Origin: Dehalococcoidia bacterium
GTDB lineage: Bacteria > Chloroflexota > Dehalococcoidia > UBA3495 > JAAXIE01
Direction of reading: 5' to 3'
DNA length: 8,491 nt
Assembly (NCBI GenBank): GCA_012270525.1
Contig: JAAXIE010000370.1
Location: 1-8,491 of the forward strand
Under the pieces are notes generated by a model that saw only the letters and a program-made list of their open reading frames with translations, did no database searches and had not been told where the DNA came from. Shown here piece after piece: positions 5,285 to 8,491 of the stretch. The position numbers were made by a program, and so were the translations under genes. Each line of letters opens with the position of its first letter. Positions within the stretch are counted from its first letter, which is position 1.

Positions 5285-6924
5285 CGACTTCCTCCCGTTG
5301 ACGCCTGCTCTCCTGGACTCGCTCCGCTGGCCAACCGTTCCCTGAGCGCCTTCTTGTCGAACTTGCCCACGGCGGTCTTGGGCATCTCGTCGATGAACAC
5401 CACGTCGTCGGGGAGCCACCAGCGGGCGAACTTGCCTTCAAGATGGGCCAGGACCTGTTCGCGGTCCAGCGAACCCTTCCGGTCTTCCGTGGGCACCACG
5501 CACGCCAACGGCCGCTCCTGCCATTTCTCATGGGGCACGCCGATGACGGCGGCTTCGTACACGCTGGGATGGGCCATGATGGCCGCTTCCAGGTCCACCG
5601 ACGAAATCCACTCGCCACCGCTCTTCACCATATCCTTGGCCCGGTCCACCACCTGAACGTACCCCTCGGGGTCGATGGTCACCACGTCGCCGGTATGGTA
5701 CCAACCGTCGACGAAAGTTTCGGCGGAGCGCGGGTCATCCAGGTACTCGCTGGCGATCCACGGGCCTCGCACCAGCAACTCGCCCTGCTGCTCGCCGTCC
5801 CAAGGCAGGTCTGCCCCATCCTCGTCCACCAGCCTCACCTCCAGCCCGGCCACGGGGAACCCCTGCTTGACCCGCACCTGCATCCTCGCGTCGTCGTCCC
5901 AGGACGACATGTGGCTCTTGTAGTTGCAGATAGTGACCAGAGGCGTGGCCTCGGTCATGCCATAGGCATGGGTCATCGGAATCCCCATCTCGTCGAAGGC
6001 CCGGAACATGTATGGGGGAACCGCCGACCCTCCGCTCACCAGCGACCGCACGCTGCTGAAGTCGCAACCCCCTCCCGAGCGCGCCAGATAGTCCAGCACC
6101 CCTATCCAGATGGTGGGAACGCCAAGGCTGATGGTGACCCTCTCCTGCTCGATCAGGCGGCACACTGCACCGGCATCTGGACGTGGCCCCGGCAGCACCA
6201 GCGTGGCCCCTAGGAAGGCGGAGGTGTAGGGGACGCCCCATGTGTTGGCGTGAAACATCGGTACCACGGGCAGAATCACGTCCCTCTCGCTGAGGGCCAG
6301 CGAGTCGGTCATGCACTGGGTGAGCGTATGCAGGTAGAGCCCGCGATGGTCGTAGGTTACCCCCTTGGGGTTCCCCGTGGTGGCCGAGGTATAGCAGAGG
6401 CCAGCAGGCGTATCCTCTTCCAACTGAGGGAAATCGAAGCTGTCGGATGCTTCCCGCATCAACTCCTCGTAGTCATGGGCACCGGGCAGGTCCGACGAGG
6501 GAGCGTTGCCATCACCCATGATGACGAACTGCTGGACGGTCTCCAGCCGGGGCGCGATGGCCTGGATAGCGGGAAGCAGGTCTTCGTCCACCAGCAACAC
6601 CCTGTCCTTGGCGTGGTTGATGATGTGCACCAGATCGTTTGGCGCAAGGCGTATGTTGATGGTGTGCACCACCGCACCCATGCAGGGCGCAGCGAAATAC
6701 GCTTCCAGGTAGCGGTAGGTATTCCACCCGAAAACGCCCACCCGGTCGCCTCTGCTGACGCCCAATCCGGACAGGACGTTCGCCAGCTTGCAGACGCGGG
6801 CGTACAGGTCGCGGTAGGTGTAGCGATGAACGCCGTCCGGCAGGCGGGTTACGACTTCCTTCGCCGGGAAGTAGGTGCGCGCCCTGTTCAGGATGGTGGT
6901 GATGGTCAACGGGTATTTCATCAT
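5281..6924 (-). CDS. AMP-dependent medium/long-chain acyl-CoA ligase (AlkK/FadD-like)
   Basis: A complete 547-residue acyl-adenylating enzyme. It activates a carboxylic acid with ATP to the acyl-AMP and then forms the CoA thioester. Motifs in order are: the ATP P-loop YTSATTGNPKGV (178-189), with Ala181 where Gly is usual; VPMFHANTWGVPY (221-233); GGSAVPPYM (298-306); YGMTEATPL (321-329); GWYHTGDVVTIDPEGY (407-422); and VDRAKDMVKSGGEWISSVDLE (426-446), the hinge and Mg/ATP region. The catalytic Lys521 is in KTAVGKFDKK. The GGEWISS form is typical of the AlkK/ttLC-FACS group. There is no signal peptide or membrane span. Two adjacent ATGs are possible. The first (6922-6924) is chosen because GGGAGGT at 6931-6937 is six bases away, against nine for the second. 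The gene overlaps the oxidoreductase by four bases. The acyl substrate cannot be read directly. Confidence 0.94.
   Translation of the reverse strand: MMKYPLTITTILNRARTYFPAKEVVTRLPDGVHRYTYRDLYARVCKLANVLSGLGVSRGDRVGVFGWNTYRYLEAYFAAPCMGAVVHTINIRLAPNDLVHIINHAKDRVLLVDEDLLPAIQAIAPRLETVQQFVIMGDGNAPSSDLPGAHDYEELMREASDSFDFPQLEEDTPAGLCYTSATTGNPKGVTYDHRGLYLHTLTQCMTDSLALSERDVILPVVPMFHANTWGVPYTSAFLGATLVLPGPRPDAGAVCRLIEQERVTISLGVPTIWIGVLDYLARSGGGCDFSSVRSLVSGGSAVPPYMFRAFDEMGIPMTHAYGMTEATPLVTICNYKSHMSSWDDDARMQVRVKQGFPVAGLEVRLVDEDGADLPWDGEQQGELLVRGPWIASEYLDDPRSAETFVDGWYHTGDVVTIDPEGYVQVVDRAKDMVKSGGEWISSVDLEAAIMAHPSVYEAAVIGVPHEKWQERPLACVVPTEDRKGSLDREQVLAHLEGKFARWWLPDDVVFIDEMPKTAVGKFDKKALRERLASGASPGEQASTGGSR
5289..5296 (-). 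promoter_or_regulatory. Ribosome binding site of the oxidoreductase, inside the ligase gene
   Basis: On the - strand this reads GGGAGGAA, with its GGAGG core six bases before the ATG at 5284. It sits in the last codons of the ligase and fixes the start at the ATGA overlap, rather than at the upstream in-frame alternative. Confidence 0.7.
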
Positions 6925-6930
6925 GCCCGC

Positions 6931-6937
6931 ACCTCCC
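6931..6937 (-). promoter_or_regulatory. Ribosome binding site of the CoA ligase
   Basis: On the - strand this reads GGGAGGT, six bases before the first of two tandem ATG codons. It supports the Met-Met-Lys start. Confidence 0.7.
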
Positions 6938-6981
6938 GGAACTGGCTACCCATTATCAACGGTTTCGAGACCCAATAGCGA

Positions 6982-7004
6982 ACCCCGGCCAAAATGGCCG
7001 GGGT
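6982..7004 (-). terminator. Perfect 9-bp GC-rich hairpin after the substrate-binding protein gene
   Basis: ACCCCGGCC (6982-6990) pairs perfectly with GGCCGGGGT (6996-7004) around a five-base AAAAT loop. It lies 25 bases past the stop of the binding-protein gene and 57 bases before the ligase start. Neither strand has a proper T run after the stem (the - strand continues TCGCTATTGGG), so it may be a weak terminator or an mRNA-stabilising stem. It would lower ligase expression relative to the binding protein if the two share a transcript. Confidence 0.5.
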
Positions 7005-7028
7005 CCACTTCGTAGGCTGGCCTGGAAT

Positions 7029-8491
7029 CTAGTTCTTGCGGGGTGGCATCTCCCAGTAACTCAGCCAGTCCAACTCCGCAGGGGCGGCATCCCAAGAGCC
7101 GACCTTTCCGCTGAGAGGCCAGACCGCATTCTCGGCGTACAGCGGCATGCTGAACACCTCGTCGAAGATGAACTTCGCCAACTCGCCCTGGACCGCCCAG
7201 CGGGCGTCGGTATCCAGCGTTTCCCGTATCTCCTCGATGAGCCTGTCGATCTCCGGGTGATTGACCCCGAACATGTCGTTGCTGGACGAACTGTAGACGG
7301 TGCCGTATACCCTCAGTGGCTCCGGGAAGCTGGGAGCATCATTCAGACCGTAGATGTCGTTGGCCTTCCGGGCTTGGCTTATGGTCCTGTAGGAAGCAGC
7401 CTGCACGTTGCGCAGCTCGGTCTTCAGTCCGATCTTTTCCCACATGCCAGCAACCGCGTCCTTCACCAGTAGCAGCGTGCCAGTGCCCGACCTCTTGGCA
7501 ATGGGCACCTCGAAGCCGTTGGGATAGCCAGCCTCTGCCAGCAACTGCTTGGCCCGGTCCGGATTGTACTCCCACTCCAGGTCCGTCAGGCCCAACTGCT
7601 CCATGCGGCCACGGTTGGCCCAGATGCCGATGTACCAAGGCTCGCCTTCGCCGAAGGCGATGTTGTTGATCAGTTCCTGGCGATTGATGGAGATGGTCAT
7701 CGCCTCGCGTACCTTGCGGGCCTTATCCCAGGCCGCTGAACCGAGGTCGCGGTCACAGGAGACCCATGGACGCCTCTGGCTCTCGCCACTCCCGTCGTCG
7801 CAGAAATACTCGTAGCTGGTGCCTTCCTCGTCCACCCTGACCCTTATGTTGCCATCGGCATCGGGGTGATGGTGGGGAGAATCGGGGGTGTAATGGCCAC
7901 CGCCGAACCACATCATCTGAATGATGGCCCCAGGGAATACCATGAAGCTCTGGCCCTCGACGGGGCTGTCCTTCATGGCTTGAATCGAGTCCGAGTTGAA
8001 AATACCCGTGTCCAGGTTCCCAGCTTGGAAATTGGCCAAGCGGGTGGACTCTTCAGGTATGTCGTACCAGTACATCTCGGCGAAATCAGGGACATGGCGC
8101 CAGTGGTCCACTACCGCCTTCATGTGCCGGAACTCGTCGGTCTTATGCTCGACCATCTCCCAAGGCGCCGTACCCACGTCCTCCAATAGGGCCACTTCCT
8201 GGCCCACAGTCTCGTAATGCCTCTTGCTGTTCATGGAGAAACCGGGGATGGGGGCTTGGCTGTACCAGGTGAGTTCGAAGGTGGGTGCAGGGCGCGTCAA
8301 CTGCACCGTGTAGTCGTCGATCTTGGTCAGCACGACGAGCTCCCCGGCTCGCTTGTAACGGGATGGCTTTACCGGCGTCATCTCGTCGTTCAGAATCTGG
8401 TCTTCGTACCAGAACATGATGTCGTCGGCAGTGAACGGCGCTCCATCGCTCCATTTCATGCCTTTTCTCAAAGAGAACGTGGTCTGGGTGG
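7029..8491 (-). CDS. ABC transporter substrate-binding protein, family 5 (peptide/opine/nickel type), N-terminus missing
   Basis: The C-terminal 486 residues of a family 5 solute-binding protein, the extracytoplasmic receptor of an ABC importer for oligopeptides or similar ligands. The frame runs open to the window edge, so the signal peptide and perhaps 100 residues lie outside. Family signatures in order are: SLRKGMKWSDGAPFTADDIM at the visible N terminus; an F-x-x-G-N-L-D-T-G segment; KVREAMTISINRQELINNIA followed by FGEGEPWYIGIW; YNPDRAKQLLAEAGYPNG; and a closing region with SMPLYAENAVWPLSGKVG. Between the first lobe and the KVREAM motif is an acidic, His-rich insertion (about 7720-7910) containing HYTPDSPHHHPDADGN and two Cys (codons 7800-7802 and 7755-7757). 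The stop is TAG at 7029-7031, shortly before a hairpin. The permease and ATPase genes are not in the window. The ligand cannot be inferred; peptides are the default for the family. Confidence 0.93.
   Translation of the reverse strand, partial: TQTTFSLRKGMKWSDGAPFTADDIMFWYEDQILNDEMTPVKPSRYKRAGELVVLTKIDDYTVQLTRPAPTFELTWYSQAPIPGFSMNSKRHYETVGQEVALLEDVGTAPWEMVEHKTDEFRHMKAVVDHWRHVPDFAEMYWYDIPEESTRLANFQAGNLDTGIFNSDSIQAMKDSPVEGQSFMVFPGAIIQMMWFGGGHYTPDSPHHHPDADGNIRVRVDEEGTSYEYFCDDGSGESQRRPWVSCDRDLGSAAWDKARKVREAMTISINRQELINNIAFGEGEPWYIGIWANRGRMEQLGLTDLEWEYNPDRAKQLLAEAGYPNGFEVPIAKRSGTGTLLLVKDAVAGMWEKIGLKTELRNVQAASYRTISQARKANDIYGLNDAPSFPEPLRVYGTVYSSSSNDMFGVNHPEIDRLIEEIRETLDTDARWAVQGELAKFIFDEVFSMPLYAENAVWPLSGKVGSWDAAPAELDWLSYWEMPPRKN

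Noticed and set aside
6952..6957. GATAAT on the - strand as a -10 box for the CoA ligase
   Set aside because: It matches five of six consensus bases, but no acceptable -35 box lies 16-18 bases upstream, so it was not annotated as a promoter.
5443..6978. Two long + strand open frames (256 and 242 codons) opposite the CoA ligase
   Set aside because: They are mirror images of ligase codons, rich in His, Gly, Arg and Val with no recognisable domain. The ligase frame carries every family motif.
1..8491. CRISPR array, tRNA, rRNA, insertion sequence or prophage
   Set aside because: Reading both strands by eye showed no regularly spaced repeats, no cloverleaf candidate, no transposase or integrase motif, and no terminal inverted repeats around the low-GC gene.

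Overview
The window is bacterial, gene-dense and mostly GC-rich (about 63-73% in the 60-base lines I counted by hand in the flanking genes). It uses Shine-Dalgarno sites close to consensus. The gene set (bacterial cyclophilin, AF_0612-type aspartic protease, amidase with a small acidic partner, AMP-dependent CoA ligase, zinc-free quinone oxidoreductase, family 5 ABC substrate-binding protein) would fit a Chloroflexota genome such as the Dehalococcoidia/SAR202 type. This placement is an impression from gene content and style. The window has no rRNA or other marker that settles it.

Layout. The left half reads on the + strand: the 3' end of a cyclophilin-type peptidyl-prolyl isomerase (1-246), a 64-residue protein resembling AtzG/GatC-type amidase partner subunits (290-484), a small retropepsin-like aspartic protease (534-884), a complete amidase-signature hydrolase (1011-2360), and a single-chain DUF262+DUF1524 protein of the GmrSD restriction type (2420-4279). 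The right half reads on the - strand: a partial family 5 substrate-binding protein (8491-7029, N terminus outside the window), a hairpin, an acyl-CoA ligase (6924-5281) and a quinone oxidoreductase (5284-4310). The ligase and the oxidoreductase share a 4-base ATGA overlap. The two halves converge at 4280-4309.

How the genes may work together. The amidase, CoA ligase, oxidoreductase and oligopeptide-type binding protein are compatible with uptake and breakdown of amides, peptides or organic acids. The amidase is on the opposite strand, so only the ligase and oxidoreductase are firmly linked. The cyclophilin is housekeeping.

The outlier is the GmrSD-like gene. Two hand-counted lines inside it are 45% and 47% GC, and it uses TTA, ATA and AGA codons that its neighbours avoid. 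It sits between two intact genes with short junctions and carries every recognisable family motif. It looks like a horizontally acquired, stand-alone anti-phage gene. It is the most interesting item here, but it belongs to a known family. I found no CRISPR array, tRNA, rRNA, insertion sequence or prophage gene, and nothing I could defend as a wholly new system.
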